Part shown: piece after piece, positions 8,462-18,651 of the stretch | How positions within the stretch are numbered: the first letter of the stretch is position 1 | How the letters are laid out: each line of letters starts with the position of its first letter | Assembly: GCA_002692855.1 (NCBI GenBank) | Contig: NZMJ01000046.1 | Span: 255,019-319,018 of the forward strand | Source: Maricaulis sp. | Lineage (GTDB): Bacteria; Pseudomonadota; Alphaproteobacteria; Caulobacterales; Maricaulaceae | Reading direction: 5' to 3' | Length of the DNA: 64,000 nucleotides | Program-made: the position numbers and the translations under genes | The notes under the pieces: model-generated | Databases searched by the model: none | The model's input: the letters and a program-made list of their open reading frames with translations, nothing else | Told to the model about the DNA's origin: nothing

Positions 8462-8944
8462 CTAGAGCTGGTCCAGCATGAAGTCTGCCGAGCTGACCTT
8501 GAAGTCGCCCGGTTCTTCGATGTTGAGTTCGGTGACGACGCCATCCTTGACGATCATCGAATAGCGCTGTGAACGCTTGCCCATGCCGAAGCCCGAACCA
8601 TCCATGGTCAGGCCGATGGCTTCCGCGAACGCGCCATTGCCGTCCGCCAGCATCAGCACGTCATCGCCGGCCTTCTGGTCCTTGCCCCAGGCGCCCATGA
8701 CGAAAACGTCATTGACCGAGGTGCAGGCGATCTGGTCGACGCCCTTGGCCTTGAAGGCGTTGGCCTTGTCGACAAAGCCCGGCAGATGCTTGGCCGAACA
8801 GGTCGGCGTGAAGGCACCCGGCACGGCGAACAGGGCGACGGTCTTGCCGGCGAACACGTCCTGCGTGGACATCGGGGCCGGGCCATCTGCCGTCATGGCC
8901 ATGAAGGTGGCCTCGGGAAGGCGGTCGCCTTTTGAAATTGTCAT
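8462..8944 (-). CDS. Peroxiredoxin, Prx5 type
   Basis: Thiol peroxidase of 160 residues that reduces peroxides in the cytoplasm. The peroxidatic cysteine is in the family signature FAVPGAFTPTCSAKHLPGF. Other family landmarks are the DVFVMGAWGKDQ segment and the YSMIVKDGVVTELNIEEPGDFKVSSA strand near the C-terminus. The protein has only two other cysteine-bearing segments (IACTSVND), so whether it uses a 1-Cys or atypical 2-Cys mechanism cannot be settled here. It is upstream of the SPFH-NfeD pair on the same strand (28-base gap) and divergent from the AlgH-like gene. Confidence 0.93.
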   Translation of the reverse strand: MTISKGDRLPEATFMAMTADGPAPMSTQDVFAGKTVALFAVPGAFTPTCSAKHLPGFVDKANAFKAKGVDQIACTSVNDVFVMGAWGKDQKAGDDVLMLADGNGAFAEAIGLTMDGSGFGMGKRSQRYSMIVKDGVVTELNIEEPGDFKVSSADFMLDQL

Positions 8945-9074
8945 CGAATCTGCTCCGGTTTCGGTTGTTGGGGGGATTAGACAATGTCGCTGGTAGCAAA
9001 GGAAGCGGGAACCGAACTGGACCTTTCCCCTCGCTTGGCGGCATGATTGGCTTCACCGACGCCAAGGTAGCGCA

Positions 9075-9641
9075 ATGTCAGCCTCAGGCTATATGACCGG
9101 AAAAATCCTGATTGCCAGCCCGGCGATAGGCGATCCGCGCTTTGATCGCACCGTGATCTTCATTGTTGACCACAATGAGGAGCACGCAATGGGCATCACG
9201 CTGAACAAGCCGATGCGGGATCTGCGCCTGCCCATCCTGTTCGAGCAACTGGGTGTGGAGAATGCGATCCGGGTTGCGGACAAGGCGGTTCTGGACGGTG
9301 GTCCGGTGGACCGGGATCGAGGCTTCGTCCTCCACACTTCGGAATTCGGGAACGAGGACGCGACCTTGAAAGTCGGCACCGATTTCGGGCTGACGGCGAC
9401 CAAGGAAGTGCTCGATGCCATGGCTTCGGATACCCCGCCGCGCCGGGCCGTTCTGGCGCTTGGCTATGCGGGATGGGGCGCGGGTCAGCTCGATGACGAG
9501 CTTCAGGCCAATGCCTGGCTGGTTGCCGATCCGGACGAAACCCTGCTGTTCGACGAAAGCTACAAGGACAAGTGGGAGCGGGCGCTGAAATCCCTCGGCG
9601 TCGACCCGCAGCACCTGACGGGCCAGTCAGGCCACGCCTAG
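9075..9641 (+). CDS. YqgE/AlgH family protein (DUF179)
   Basis: A 188-residue cytoplasmic protein of the UPF0301 family. Diagnostic stretches are TGKILIASPAIGDPRFDRTVIFIVDHNEEHAMGITLNKP near the start, LDGGPVDRDRGFVLH in the middle and LALGYAGWGAGQLDDELQANAWL towards the end. The molecular role of the family is unresolved (a regulatory part in alginate production has been proposed in Pseudomonas). Start ATG 9075 has AAGG about seven bases upstream. Its stop codon TAG lies in a CTAG that is shared with the stop of the convergent EAL gene, giving a four-base tail-to-tail overlap. Confidence 0.93.
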   Translation: MSASGYMTGKILIASPAIGDPRFDRTVIFIVDHNEEHAMGITLNKPMRDLRLPILFEQLGVENAIRVADKAVLDGGPVDRDRGFVLHTSEFGNEDATLKVGTDFGLTATKEVLDAMASDTPPRRAVLALGYAGWGAGQLDDELQANAWLVADPDETLLFDESYKDKWERALKSLGVDPQHLTGQSGHA

Positions 9642-10771
9642 GTCCACACTGCGCGTAGAAACCTGCCCTTGAGGCCGTTGAGTGCGGCGTCAGCCGCCGT
9701 ATCGGGCTCCATCGCGCCGGAATACCGGAAACCTTGCGCATAGTCGCAGCCCATTTCGGTGAGACGCTCGGCGACCTCGGCACTCTCGACACCTTCGGCG
9801 ACCACGGTCATTCCGAAATGCCGGGACAGCTGCAATACGGATTCGACCACCTTTGCCGCGTGTTCACCCGCCGCCAGCGCCCGAACGAAATAGCGGTCGA
9901 TCTTCACGGTATCGAAATTGAACCGGTCGAGCCGCGCCAGCGATGAATACCCGGTCCCGAAATCATCGAGCGCCATACCGATGCCGGCAGACTTCAGCTC
10001 CCGGATCACGCCTTCGGCCCGATCAGGGTCGCGCATGATCTCGGTTTCGTTGATCTCCAGCTTGAACCCGCCTGCCCTCAGCCCCGCCGCTTCGACAGCG
10101 CCGGCAAGCCGCTCGGCAAAGCCGGGAGAGACAAGTTCACTGACCGTTGCATTGGCCGAAACGAATAGCGGCGCGTCGGGCGCCGCGGTGCGCCACGCCG
10201 CCAGGTCGCGTGTTGCCAATCCGCGCACCTGGTCGCCGATGGCACCTGTCAGGTCGAGCTCTTCGGCCAGGTCCAGGAAGTCGTCAGGTCCGATGATACC
10301 GCGTCCCGGGCACACCCATCGCGCCAGCGCCTCGAACCCGGCAATTCGCCCGGTTTCCAGCGCCACGATCGGTTGATAATGCGCAACGACTTCCCCGCGC
10401 CCGACCCCGTGCGTCAGTGAATTTTCCGCTTCGATCCGGCCCATCGCGCCGGAATTGACCGCACCGGCAGGCAGCATCAGCCCGCAGAACGCACCATTTG
10501 CTCCCCGCCGCCCGATCAGCCGCACATAGCGAACACCGCCATCCTCTCCGATCAGGCGGGCACGAACGTCGATGGCGTCGTCGAAAAAGCCCGACTGGAC
10601 GGCCTCGCGGTCCGATGGCGCAATCCGCTCGAAGAAGGTGGTCAGGTCGTATTCCGCCTCGGTCAACCCGAACCGGCCGACATCCCCGGCCAGCGTGACG
10701 GTCTCGAAATCAGCGCGAAAGACGGCAGCGTGGGCGGCATCAAGGCCGGCGGCGTAGTCGTCGGGCTTCAT
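9638..10771 (-). CDS. EAL-domain c-di-GMP phosphodiesterase with N-terminal PAS-like region
   Basis: A 377-residue soluble protein. Residues about 1-125 resemble a PAS-type sensor (VTLAGDVGRFGLTEAEYDLTTFFERIAPSDREAVQ ... DVRARLIGEDGGVRYVRLIGR). The rest is an EAL domain without a GGDEF partner. Key catalytic positions are all recognisable: FEALARW, SANATVSEL, LEINETEIM, ALDDFGTGYSSL, KIDRYF, VAEGVES and YAQGFRYS. It therefore looks like an active phosphodiesterase lowering c-di-GMP, with a role in motility or attachment switching likely. Its ATG overlaps the TGA of the upstream GNAT gene by four bases. Confidence 0.92.
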   Translation of the reverse strand: MKPDDYAAGLDAAHAAVFRADFETVTLAGDVGRFGLTEAEYDLTTFFERIAPSDREAVQSGFFDDAIDVRARLIGEDGGVRYVRLIGRRGANGAFCGLMLPAGAVNSGAMGRIEAENSLTHGVGRGEVVAHYQPIVALETGRIAGFEALARWVCPGRGIIGPDDFLDLAEELDLTGAIGDQVRGLATRDLAAWRTAAPDAPLFVSANATVSELVSPGFAERLAGAVEAAGLRAGGFKLEINETEIMRDPDRAEGVIRELKSAGIGMALDDFGTGYSSLARLDRFNFDTVKIDRYFVRALAAGEHAAKVVESVLQLSRHFGMTVVAEGVESAEVAERLTEMGCDYAQGFRYSGAMEPDTAADAALNGLKGRFLRAVWT

Positions 10772-11358
10772 GGTCGTTGGTCACTTGAAAGCAACGCGAA
10801 CTTGTCATGGTCATGCCATTCCCCGGCAATCCGGAGATACTGGCGCGCAACGCCTTCGCGCTGGAACCGCAGCTGGGTCAGCAGGGCCTGGGACGCAGCA
10901 TTCTCGCGGCGGCAGGCCGCTTCGATCCGGTGAAGCCCCGCAGTCTCGAAACCGAACCGGCAGACCAGCCGCACGGCCGCGCGCGCGTATCCGCGACGCA
11001 CATAGGGGCGACCGATCCAGTATCCGATGTCGGCGGCTTGGAGCACACCGCGCCGGACATTGTTCAGGTTGCACGCCCCGATCAGGACGTTGTCCTTCTG
11101 GCGGAACACGAAGAATGGGTAGCCCGATCCGTCCGCAAAGCTGGCATCGTAATGCTTCATTCGCCGGCGATAGGCCGCCCGGGTCAGCTCGTCGGGCGCC
11201 CATTCGGGTTCCCAGGGGCTGGTATGGTCGCGGCTCGCTGAGCGCAGTTTTGCCCACGAATCATAATCGTCGATCGAAGGTGGTCGCAGGCGCACTTGCC
11301 GGCTTGAAAGTTCGTGAAGGGGGGGATCGTCTCGCCAGAGCGCCATCGGTCTTTTCAT
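10768..11358 (-). CDS. RimJ/RimL-type GNAT N-acetyltransferase
   Basis: A 196-residue acetyl-CoA-dependent transferase of the type that modifies ribosomal protein or other N-termini. Typical signs are LSSRQVRLRPPSIDDYDSWAKLR at the start, then GACNLNNVRRGVLQAADIGYWIG and the acetyl-CoA loop region RPYVRRGYARAAVRLVCRFGFETAGLHRIEA, ending with SQALLTQLRFQREGVARQYLRIAGEWHDHDKFALL. The substrate cannot be deduced. Translation is coupled to the EAL phosphodiesterase through an ATGA overlap, an arrangement that is common for adjacent genes and need not mean a shared function. Confidence 0.88.
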   Translation of the reverse strand: MKRPMALWRDDPPLHELSSRQVRLRPPSIDDYDSWAKLRSASRDHTSPWEPEWAPDELTRAAYRRRMKHYDASFADGSGYPFFVFRQKDNVLIGACNLNNVRRGVLQAADIGYWIGRPYVRRGYARAAVRLVCRFGFETAGLHRIEAACRRENAASQALLTQLRFQREGVARQYLRIAGEWHDHDKFALLSSDQRP

Positions 11359-11411
11359 GCCGTTCGCGCGCCCCCGAGGGCGCCAGTGGGTTGATCGTTA
11401 CCATCAACCGC

Positions 11412-12089
11412 CTAACGACGGGTGAAGCCCAGCCGCCCCCGCGCAGCGTGAAACGCAGCAAAAACACCGATCAGCGTCACAGCCAGGCCGAACCAGGTGA
11501 TCGCGTACCCCAGATGGCGTGATGGCGGCACTTCGGAGAGCTCGGTGGGCATGCCCCGGTCCGCCGTGATCCAGTAGTCGGAGGACAGGGCATCGACCCC
11601 GGCGACACCGGCCATCGCCTCGGCGTCGTAACTGTAAAACTCATTGCCCGTCACATCATTGGCGGCGTCAAACAGCCCCGCGTCCGGAACGGTGCGCAAC
11701 TGCCACCGGGCGGGGGCGTCGCTACTGGACGCCCCTTCGAAAGGGGTAAATCCGGTTTCTTGAAGGATATGGCCCGGCCCCGCACAGTCCGGCATCGATA
11801 CCGGGGCGAAGATCCGCCAACCGGCGACGCCATCAGCGTCCCGCCCCCAAAAGGCGATGTTCGTGTCTGCCGGTGCCCCGGCCCGGACCGGCAAACCGTT
11901 CGCTACGGGCGAACCGGCGCACAGCGCGGTCTCCAGATCGACCGGCTCGCGGTCTATCAGGTCTTCATAGGCGGCAATCTGCTGCGCCTTCTCGTCCATG
12001 CGCGACCACTGCCAGCTTCCCAGCCAGAGCAGGACGGCGAGCCCGGCGAGGGTCAGGACGGTCAGGACGGGATAGGGGCGGAAATACAC
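11412..12089 (-). CDS. SURF1 family cytochrome oxidase assembly protein
   Basis: A 225-residue inner membrane protein that helps insert haem a into cytochrome c oxidase subunit I. The expected two-helix layout is visible: an N-terminal helix (YPVLTVLTLAGLAVLLWLGSWQWSRM) with the LGxWQ(W/L)xR signature, a large periplasmic domain (GAPADTNIAFWGRDADGVAGWRIFAPV ... LQETGFTP), and a C-terminal helix (HLGYAITWFGLAVTLIGVFAAFHAARG). It is the last gene of the cox operon, ten bases after the DUF983 gene. Confidence 0.92.
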   Translation of the reverse strand: MYFRPYPVLTVLTLAGLAVLLWLGSWQWSRMDEKAQQIAAYEDLIDREPVDLETALCAGSPVANGLPVRAGAPADTNIAFWGRDADGVAGWRIFAPVSMPDCAGPGHILQETGFTPFEGASSSDAPARWQLRTVPDAGLFDAANDVTGNEFYSYDAEAMAGVAGVDALSSDYWITADRGMPTELSEVPPSRHLGYAITWFGLAVTLIGVFAAFHAARGRLGFTRR

Positions 12090-12098
12090 CGCGCGGCC

Positions 12099-12470
12099 TT
12101 AGTCTTCGCGGCCGGGCGTAAAGCGCGCTTCCTCGGCCTTGTGGTGATACTGGAAGGCGAAGAGCAGGCCCTTCATCGGCCGCAGCAGGGCCAGGCTGAC
12201 AAGGATGATAGCCGGCAGCCCATAGAGGAAGTGCACCCAGACCGGCGGCTGCACGGCCACTTCGATCAAGAGTGCGGGGATCACCACGGCGAAACCCGCA
12301 AAGAACATGACGAAGACGGCGGGACCATCGCCGGAATCGGCGAAGGCATAGTCCAGGCCGCAGGCGTCACACGCGGGCGCAATGGTCAGAAACCCGGCGA
12401 ACATCGCACCTTCGCCGCAGCGCGGGCATCGCCCGGTCAGACCTGCGGCGAAGGGCGAGACATCACTCAT
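12099..12470 (-). CDS. DUF983 membrane protein
   Basis: A 123-residue protein with an N-terminal CxxC pair (GRCPRCGEG) and a second pair (PACDACGLDY), which together could bind a metal, followed by two hydrophobic helices (AVFVMFFAGFAVVIPALLIEV and WVHFLYGLPAIILVSLALLRPMKGLLFAFQ). This is the standard DUF983 pattern. DUF983 genes regularly sit between ctaE and SURF1 in alphaproteobacterial cox operons, as here, so a role in oxidase assembly is a reasonable inference although no biochemical function is established. Confidence 0.9.
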   Translation of the reverse strand: MSDVSPFAAGLTGRCPRCGEGAMFAGFLTIAPACDACGLDYAFADSGDGPAVFVMFFAGFAVVIPALLIEVAVQPPVWVHFLYGLPAIILVSLALLRPMKGLLFAFQYHHKAEEARFTPGRED

Positions 12471-12474
12471 GACG

Positions 12475-13326
12475 CTATTGGAACGTCACGTAGACGAAGG
12501 CGAACAGGAACAGCCACACCACGTCGACGAAGTGCCAGTACCAGGCGGCGGCTTCGAGACCGAAATGCTTTTGTGGCGTGAAATGACCGGCCAGTAGCCG
12601 GAAAAGGCACACCGCCAGGAAGATCGTTCCGATCAGGACGTGCGCGCCATGGAAACCGGTCGCCATGAAGAAGCTGGCGCCATAGAGATTGCCCGAGAAG
12701 CCGAAGGCGGCGTGGGAATACTCATAGGCCTGGACGAAGGTGAAGCACGCACCCAGCAGGACCGTGAACAGCAGGCCCAGCTTGGCGCCCTTGCGGTCAC
12801 CGTGCAGCAGCGCGTGGTGCGCCCACGTCACCGTGGTGCCGGACAGGAGAAGGATCAGCGTATTGATCAGCGGCAGGTGCCACGGATCGAAGGTCTCGAT
12901 CACGCTGCCCGTCGACGGATCGGTCACCGGCCAGCTGTCCCAGCCCTCGATCATGCGCACTTCATGGAACAGCGCGCCTTCGAAGAAAATCCAGAACCAC
13001 GCGACGAAGAACATGACTTCCGACACGATGAACAGGATCATGCCGTAGCGCAGGCCGATCTGGACGACCGGCGTATGGTCTCCGCCGCGGCTTTCCTTCA
13101 CCACGTCCGACCACCAGCCGAACATTGTGTAGAACACGCCCAGGAAGCCAATGCCCATCAGCCAGGGCGATCCTTCCGCGAGGAACATGTTCGACGGATC
13201 GTCGCTCAGCCCCTTCATGTAAACGATCGCGCCGAGCGCGAGCACGAACCCGAAGAACGAGCCGACGAACGGCCACGGGCTCGGATTCACAAGGTGGTAG
13301 TCATGCTTTACGGCTTGCCCAGCCAT
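12475..13326 (-). CDS. ctaE: Cytochrome c oxidase subunit III
   Basis: A 283-residue, seven-helix subunit of the aa3-type oxidase. Recognisable sections are [23 protein letters not shown] at the N-terminus, [25 protein letters not shown] with the conserved acidic residue, [23 protein letters not shown], and the terminal [22 protein letters not shown] and [22 protein letters not shown]. It follows ctaG after a 78-base gap and precedes DUF983 by four bases. Subunit III binds phospholipids and supports proton uptake and stability of subunit I. Confidence 0.96.
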   Translation of the reverse strand: MAGQAVKHDYHLVNPSPWPFVGSFFGFVLALGAIVYMKGLSDDPSNMFLAEGSPWLMGIGFLGVFYTMFGWWSDVVKESRGGDHTPVVQIGLRYGMILFIVSEVMFFVAWFWIFFEGALFHEVRMIEGWDSWPVTDPSTGSVIETFDPWHLPLINTLILLLSGTTVTWAHHALLHGDRKGAKLGLLFTVLLGACFTFVQAYEYSHAAFGFSGNLYGASFFMATGFHGAHVLIGTIFLAVCLFRLLAGHFTPQKHFGLEAAAWYWHFVDVVWLFLFAFVYVTFQ

Positions 13327-13404
13327 CGCGCGTCTCCTGCGATTCCCCGTCTTGTCAGGCGGTCATGTGGTTCCTGATACCCGTGGCATTGCCGCGGATC
13401 AATG

Positions 13405-13980
13405 TCATGGCGCCGCATCGCGGCCACTCGCCGCACCGGCATCGCTCTCCTCGCCCTCAAAGAAGGTGTAGGACAGCGTGATTGTGGTCACGTCATCGGT
13501 ACGCCGGTCGGATTCGATCTCCGGATCGACGAAGAACAGGACCGGCATCTCGACGGTTTCGCCGGGCTGCAGCGTCTGCTCGGTGAAGCAGAAGCATTCC
13601 AGCTTCACGAAATAAGGTGCCGCCTTGTAGGGCGTGACGTTATAGGTCGCGACCCCGGTGATCGGGCGGTCGGACGTGTTCGTCGCACGGAAATAGGCGA
13701 GAGCGCTCTCCCCGACCTGGACCGTGACCGCCCGGTCGAGCGGTTCAAACTCCCACGGCAGACCGCCATTGCGGCTGGCGTCGAAGCGGATCGTCATGGT
13801 GCGGTCGAGGACCCGGTCGGCTGCAGCGACACCGACCTGCGTCGTCCCGCCATACCCCGTTACCCGGCAAAACAGATTGTAGAGCGGAACCGAGGCATAC
13901 GCAGCGCCGACCATGGCCACCGCAACTGCGCCGCAGATGGCCAGGACACGTTTGTTGGGATCGCGCGGAAGCCAGTTCAC
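13405..13980 (-). CDS. ctaG: Cytochrome c oxidase assembly protein CtaG (Cox11)
   Basis: Membrane-anchored copper chaperone that delivers copper to the CuB site of subunit I. The 191-residue protein has one N-terminal helix (VLAICGAVAVAMVGAAYASVPLYNLFCRVTGYGG, with the conserved PLYxxFCxxTGxGG) and a periplasmic Ig-like domain containing the copper-binding CFCF motif in VKLECFCFTEQTLQPGE. The start is GTG at 13980, overlapping the TGA of the small upstream gene (GTGA), so the two are translationally coupled. A short Gly/Ala/Asp-rich tail (EGEESDAGAASGRDAAP) extends beyond the conserved domain. Confidence 0.95.
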   Translation of the reverse strand: MNWLPRDPNKRVLAICGAVAVAMVGAAYASVPLYNLFCRVTGYGGTTQVGVAAADRVLDRTMTIRFDASRNGGLPWEFEPLDRAVTVQVGESALAYFRATNTSDRPITGVATYNVTPYKAAPYFVKLECFCFTEQTLQPGETVEMPVLFFVDPEIESDRRTDDVTTITLSYTFFEGEESDAGAASGRDAAP

Positions 13981-14189
13981 CCGGCCGCTCCTGTGGAAAT
14001 GTTCTGCGCAAGACGCAGCGCCGTGATCGCGAAGATCAGCACTGCGAACCCGACCAGGCCGAGCGCAATCGCGACATTGCGCCGCTTGCGCGCCGCGATG
14101 AAGGCTTCGCGGTCCGCTTGCGGATCAGGCGTCGCCGCTCCGGTCTCGTCCGGTTTCTGGTGCGGAGGTGTCGGAATACCGCTCATCAC
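13977..14189 (-). CDS. Small CoxF-like membrane protein
   Basis: A 70-residue protein with a charged N-terminal half (PDPQADREAFIAARKRRN) and one transmembrane helix (VAIALGLVGFAVLIFAITALRLAQNIS). A protein of this size and layout is commonly found between ctaB and ctaG in alphaproteobacterial oxidase operons (named CoxF in Bradyrhizobium); the identification here rests on position and architecture, not on a signature motif. The start overlaps the ctaB stop and its stop overlaps the ctaG start, so all three are tightly coupled. Probable accessory factor in oxidase assembly. Confidence 0.82.
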   Translation of the reverse strand: MMSGIPTPPHQKPDETGAATPDPQADREAFIAARKRRNVAIALGLVGFAVLIFAITALRLAQNISTGAAG

Positions 14190-15160
14190 ATCACCCCGAT
14201 ATAGGCGCCAAGCCCGTGCTCGGCGATCAATGCAGCAAACAGGAGGGCGAGATAGCCGATGGAGTACGCAAACAGGTCGCGCGCGGCCTTGTCGCCGCTG
14301 CGCACCGCGTACAGATCACCCTCTGCCGCAGAACCCGCCTCACCGGCTCGCGAGCGGAAGACGCGCACGGCCAGAAGCAGGAACAACACCCCGCCGCTAA
14401 TCGAGGCCGCCGCATAGATTGCGCCGCCCAGACCCGTCGCGACGGGCAGCACCGCGAACGGTACCAGAACCAGCGAATAGATCAGGATTTCCAGACGCGT
14501 CCGTGCCGGGCCCTTGGCAACCGGCATCATCGGCACACCGGCATCGGCGTAGTCACCGCACTTGTAGAGCGCCAGCGCCCAGGAATGTGGCGGCGTCCAC
14601 AGGAAGATGATCGCAAACAGGATCACTGCGTCCAGCGACACGGCTCCGGTCGCGATCACCCAGCCGATCATCGGCGGGAAAGCACCGGCAGCGCCTCCGA
14701 TCACGATGTTCTGCGGCGTCCGGCGCTTCAGACCCATCGTGTAGATCACGGCATAGAAGAAGATCGAGAACGCCAGCAGTCCGGCAGCGACATAGTTCGC
14801 CGCCAGCGCCATCAGGATCACGGACAGGCCGGATCCGACCAGCCCCATGGCGTAGGCGTCAGAACGGCTGACCTTGCCCAGCGGCACCGGCCGCTTGGCC
14901 GTCCGGCGCATCTTCGTGTCGATGTCTGAATCATACGCCATGTTCAGCGCACCGGCCGCGCCCGCCCCCAGGGCCAGCGCGAAGATCGCGATCGCCGCCA
15001 TCACCGGGTGGATGCCCGACGGCGCGGCGACATAACCGGCAAAGGCGGTGAACACGACCAGCGTCATCACCCGCGGCTTCATCAGCGAGAGATAGTCCCG
15101 CCATTCGGCAGGCGCGGTCCGCAGGCCGTTGGCTGCAGAAGGATGGCGCGTGGCACTCAT
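14186..15160 (-). CDS. ctaB: Protohaem IX farnesyltransferase (haem O synthase)
   Basis: A 324-residue UbiA-superfamily membrane enzyme that adds a farnesyl group to haem b, the first step towards haem a for the oxidase. The two aspartate-rich regions are visible as NMAYDSDIDTKMRRTAKRP and the later FLWTPPHSWALALYKCGDYADAGVPMMPV segment, which is diagnostic for CtaB/CyoE. About nine hydrophobic helices follow the MKPRVMTLVVFTAFAGY opening. It follows ctaD with a 78-base gap containing a stable hairpin. Confidence 0.96.
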   Translation of the reverse strand: MSATRHPSAANGLRTAPAEWRDYLSLMKPRVMTLVVFTAFAGYVAAPSGIHPVMAAIAIFALALGAGAAGALNMAYDSDIDTKMRRTAKRPVPLGKVSRSDAYAMGLVGSGLSVILMALAANYVAAGLLAFSIFFYAVIYTMGLKRRTPQNIVIGGAAGAFPPMIGWVIATGAVSLDAVILFAIIFLWTPPHSWALALYKCGDYADAGVPMMPVAKGPARTRLEILIYSLVLVPFAVLPVATGLGGAIYAAASISGGVLFLLLAVRVFRSRAGEAGSAAEGDLYAVRSGDKAARDLFAYSIGYLALLFAALIAEHGLGAYIGVM

Positions 15161-15198
15161 TGTGTTTCGTTACCTGTGTTCACCGGAAAGGCGAAGCG

Positions 15199-15226
15199 GC
15201 GAACCCCGGACCGGGCCGGGGTTCGC
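15199..15226 (-). other. Intercistronic hairpin between ctaD and ctaB
   Basis: GCGAACCCCGG (15199-15209) and CCGGGGTTCGC (15216-15226) form a perfect 11-base stem with a six-base loop in the 78-base gap between ctaD and ctaB. No T-run follows on the minus strand, so it does not look like an intrinsic terminator. A plausible role is to protect the 3' end of a processed ctaC-ctaD message and so raise the amount of the structural subunits over the assembly factors; this is inference. Confidence 0.5.
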
Positions 15227-15238
15227 TTGTTCGCGTTT

Positions 15239-16870
<1,632 letters not shown>

Positions 16871-16878
16871 TCAGCTCC

Positions 16879-17727
16879 TCAGCGCGCGGCCAAGCGCGTG
16901 TCGCGCTGTTCGGATTGGAATTCTGCGAGAATGGCATTGCCAGAATCGGGGTCGTTGGCGACTGCGGCGGACCACTGCTCGTACACGTCCTGCGAGACCA
17001 CGTGGATCTCGATCGGCATGAAAGCGTGGAACTGGCCGCACAGCTCGGAGCACTGGCCGTAAAAGACGCCGGTTTCCGTGGCTTCGATCCAGGTTTCGTT
17101 GAGACGCCCCGGCACCGCATCGATCTTCACGCCGAAGGCCGGCATGGCATAGGCGTGGATGACGTCGGCAGCGGTCACCTGGACGCGCACCACCGTGTCG
17201 ACCGGGATGACCATCGGGTAGTCGACCGACAACAGCCGCACCTGACCGGCGGCGGGATCGATCTCGTCGTCCGGGATCATGTTGGACAGGTATTCGCCGA
17301 TCCCCTGATCGGGATACTCATAGCCCCAATACCACTGATAGCCCGTCACCTTGATCGTCATGTCCGCTTCGGGAACGACGTCATTGAAATACAGGAGACG
17401 GAAGGACGGGATCGCGATGATGAACAGGATCAGCACCGGAACGGCCGTCCAGATCACCTCGATCAAGGTGTTGTGGCTGAACTGGCTTGGCTCGGGATTC
17501 GCCTTCGCCCGGAACCGGACCATGACGTAAATGAGCAAGGCGGTAACAACCAGGACGATGAGCGTCACGATCACCAACACCAGCGTATGGAAGTCGGTAA
17601 TCCGCTCCATCATCGGTGTGGCGGCGCGTTGCAGGTTTACGCCCGCGTCGTGCGGTTGTCCGGTTTGAGCCAGCGCACCAGCGGTCGCGGTGGCCCAGAA
17701 AACGAGTATTGCGGTCAAGAATCGCAT
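16879..17727 (-). CDS. ctaC: Cytochrome c oxidase subunit II
   Basis: Subunit carrying the CuA centre that accepts electrons from cytochrome c. A signal peptide (MRFLTAILVFWATATAGALAQ) is followed by two membrane helices (TLVLVIVTLIVLVVTALLIYVMVRF and LIEVIWTAVPVLILFIIAIPSFRLLYF) and a periplasmic cupredoxin domain. The conserved GYQWYWGYEYPD aromatic stretch and the CuA ligands in GQCSELCGQFHAFMPIEIHVV are present. The tracked ORF starts with a TTG at 17745; ATG at 17727 begins the signal peptide and has GGGGA nearby, giving 282 residues. First gene of the leftward operon; the 225-base gap to the divergent TPR gene must hold its promoter. Confidence 0.96.
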   Translation of the reverse strand: MRFLTAILVFWATATAGALAQTGQPHDAGVNLQRAATPMMERITDFHTLVLVIVTLIVLVVTALLIYVMVRFRAKANPEPSQFSHNTLIEVIWTAVPVLILFIIAIPSFRLLYFNDVVPEADMTIKVTGYQWYWGYEYPDQGIGEYLSNMIPDDEIDPAAGQVRLLSVDYPMVIPVDTVVRVQVTAADVIHAYAMPAFGVKIDAVPGRLNETWIEATETGVFYGQCSELCGQFHAFMPIEIHVVSQDVYEQWSAAVANDPDSGNAILAEFQSEQRDTRLAAR

Positions 17728-17952
17728 GTCTTCCCCAAGGTGCAATTCGGCAAATCGGGGCGAGGCCCCCCTCGCCGTTCGCGGCGGAATATAGTGCCGT
17801 GTTGTGGTCCTGTCAGGCCGCTAACAGCGTTGTTTTGTCGCAATAAGGGGTCGCGCCCCGAATGTCGATGGCCGGGTGAAGTCGTAAACGGCTTTTTGCT
17901 GCTGCCATTTTTTGGTAGGGTTGCGGCGATGAAGGCTTCGAGGGAGGAAGTC

Positions 17953-18513
17953 GTGCTGCTTCGATTATCACTTTTGGCGGCCCTGGTGACCGCGTCGGCG
18001 CCGGCCTCTGCCCAAGTCTATACCGCTTATATGCAAGGCAGTCCGGCACGAAACTGCTACGAAGGCGCGATGCAGGTCACCGCTGCGCGCGAAGCGCTGC
18101 GCGAGTGCGACCGCGCCATCGTCCAGGCTGATCTCAGCACACACGAGCGTGCCAAGTCCCACATCAATCGCGGCATCATTCTCATCAATATCGGTCACGC
18201 CGAGTCAGCCCTGATCGATTTCGGCCGCGCCGACTCGCTTGATCCCGACCTGATGGCCGAGTCAGCGACGAATCGCGCCGCGGCCCTGATTCTGCTCGAG
18301 CGCTACAGCGAGGCGGTCGAGGCCGCCGACTATGCGGTCGAGGCAGGTACACGCTCCGAAGCCAACGCACTCTATAACCGTGCGGTGGCATTTGAACTGC
18401 TGGGCGATATTCGCTCGGCCTATCTCAGCTACAGGGAAGCTGCTGCCGTGGCCCCCGAATGGTCGAGACCCCGCGATGCCCTCGCCCGTTTCCAGGTGCA
18501 TTCGCTTTCATAG
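17953..18513 (+). CDS. Secreted TPR protein, first of a tandem pair
   Basis: A 186-residue exported protein. GTG at 17953 is chosen because AGGGAGG lies six bases upstream and the product then begins directly with a signal peptide (MLLRLSLLAALVTASAPASAQ); the ATG at 17929 would add eight residues. The mature part consists of about three to four TPR-like helical repeats, seen in KSHINRGIILINIGHAESALIDFGRADSLDP, NRAAALILLERYSEAVEAADYAVEAG and LYNRAVAFELLGDIRSAYLSYREAAAVAPEW. Two cysteines spaced C-x16-C sit in the first repeat (NCYEGAM ... RECDRA), likely a disulfide. It is a paralogue of the next gene. Function unknown; TPRs suggest protein binding in the periplasm. Confidence 0.82.
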   Translation: MLLRLSLLAALVTASAPASAQVYTAYMQGSPARNCYEGAMQVTAAREALRECDRAIVQADLSTHERAKSHINRGIILINIGHAESALIDFGRADSLDPDLMAESATNRAAALILLERYSEAVEAADYAVEAGTRSEANALYNRAVAFELLGDIRSAYLSYREAAAVAPEWSRPRDALARFQVHSLS

Positions 18514-18651
18514 CGGCGTGATCACAATCACTTCGCCGTGAGTCCCGACCGGTTTGCACCGCAGCTGACAGATCACGCGCTAGCTTCCCGTTATTGAGGT
18601 TCAGGCACCCCACCAGGGCGGGTGCGAACCCCACATCTTGGGAGGAATGCC

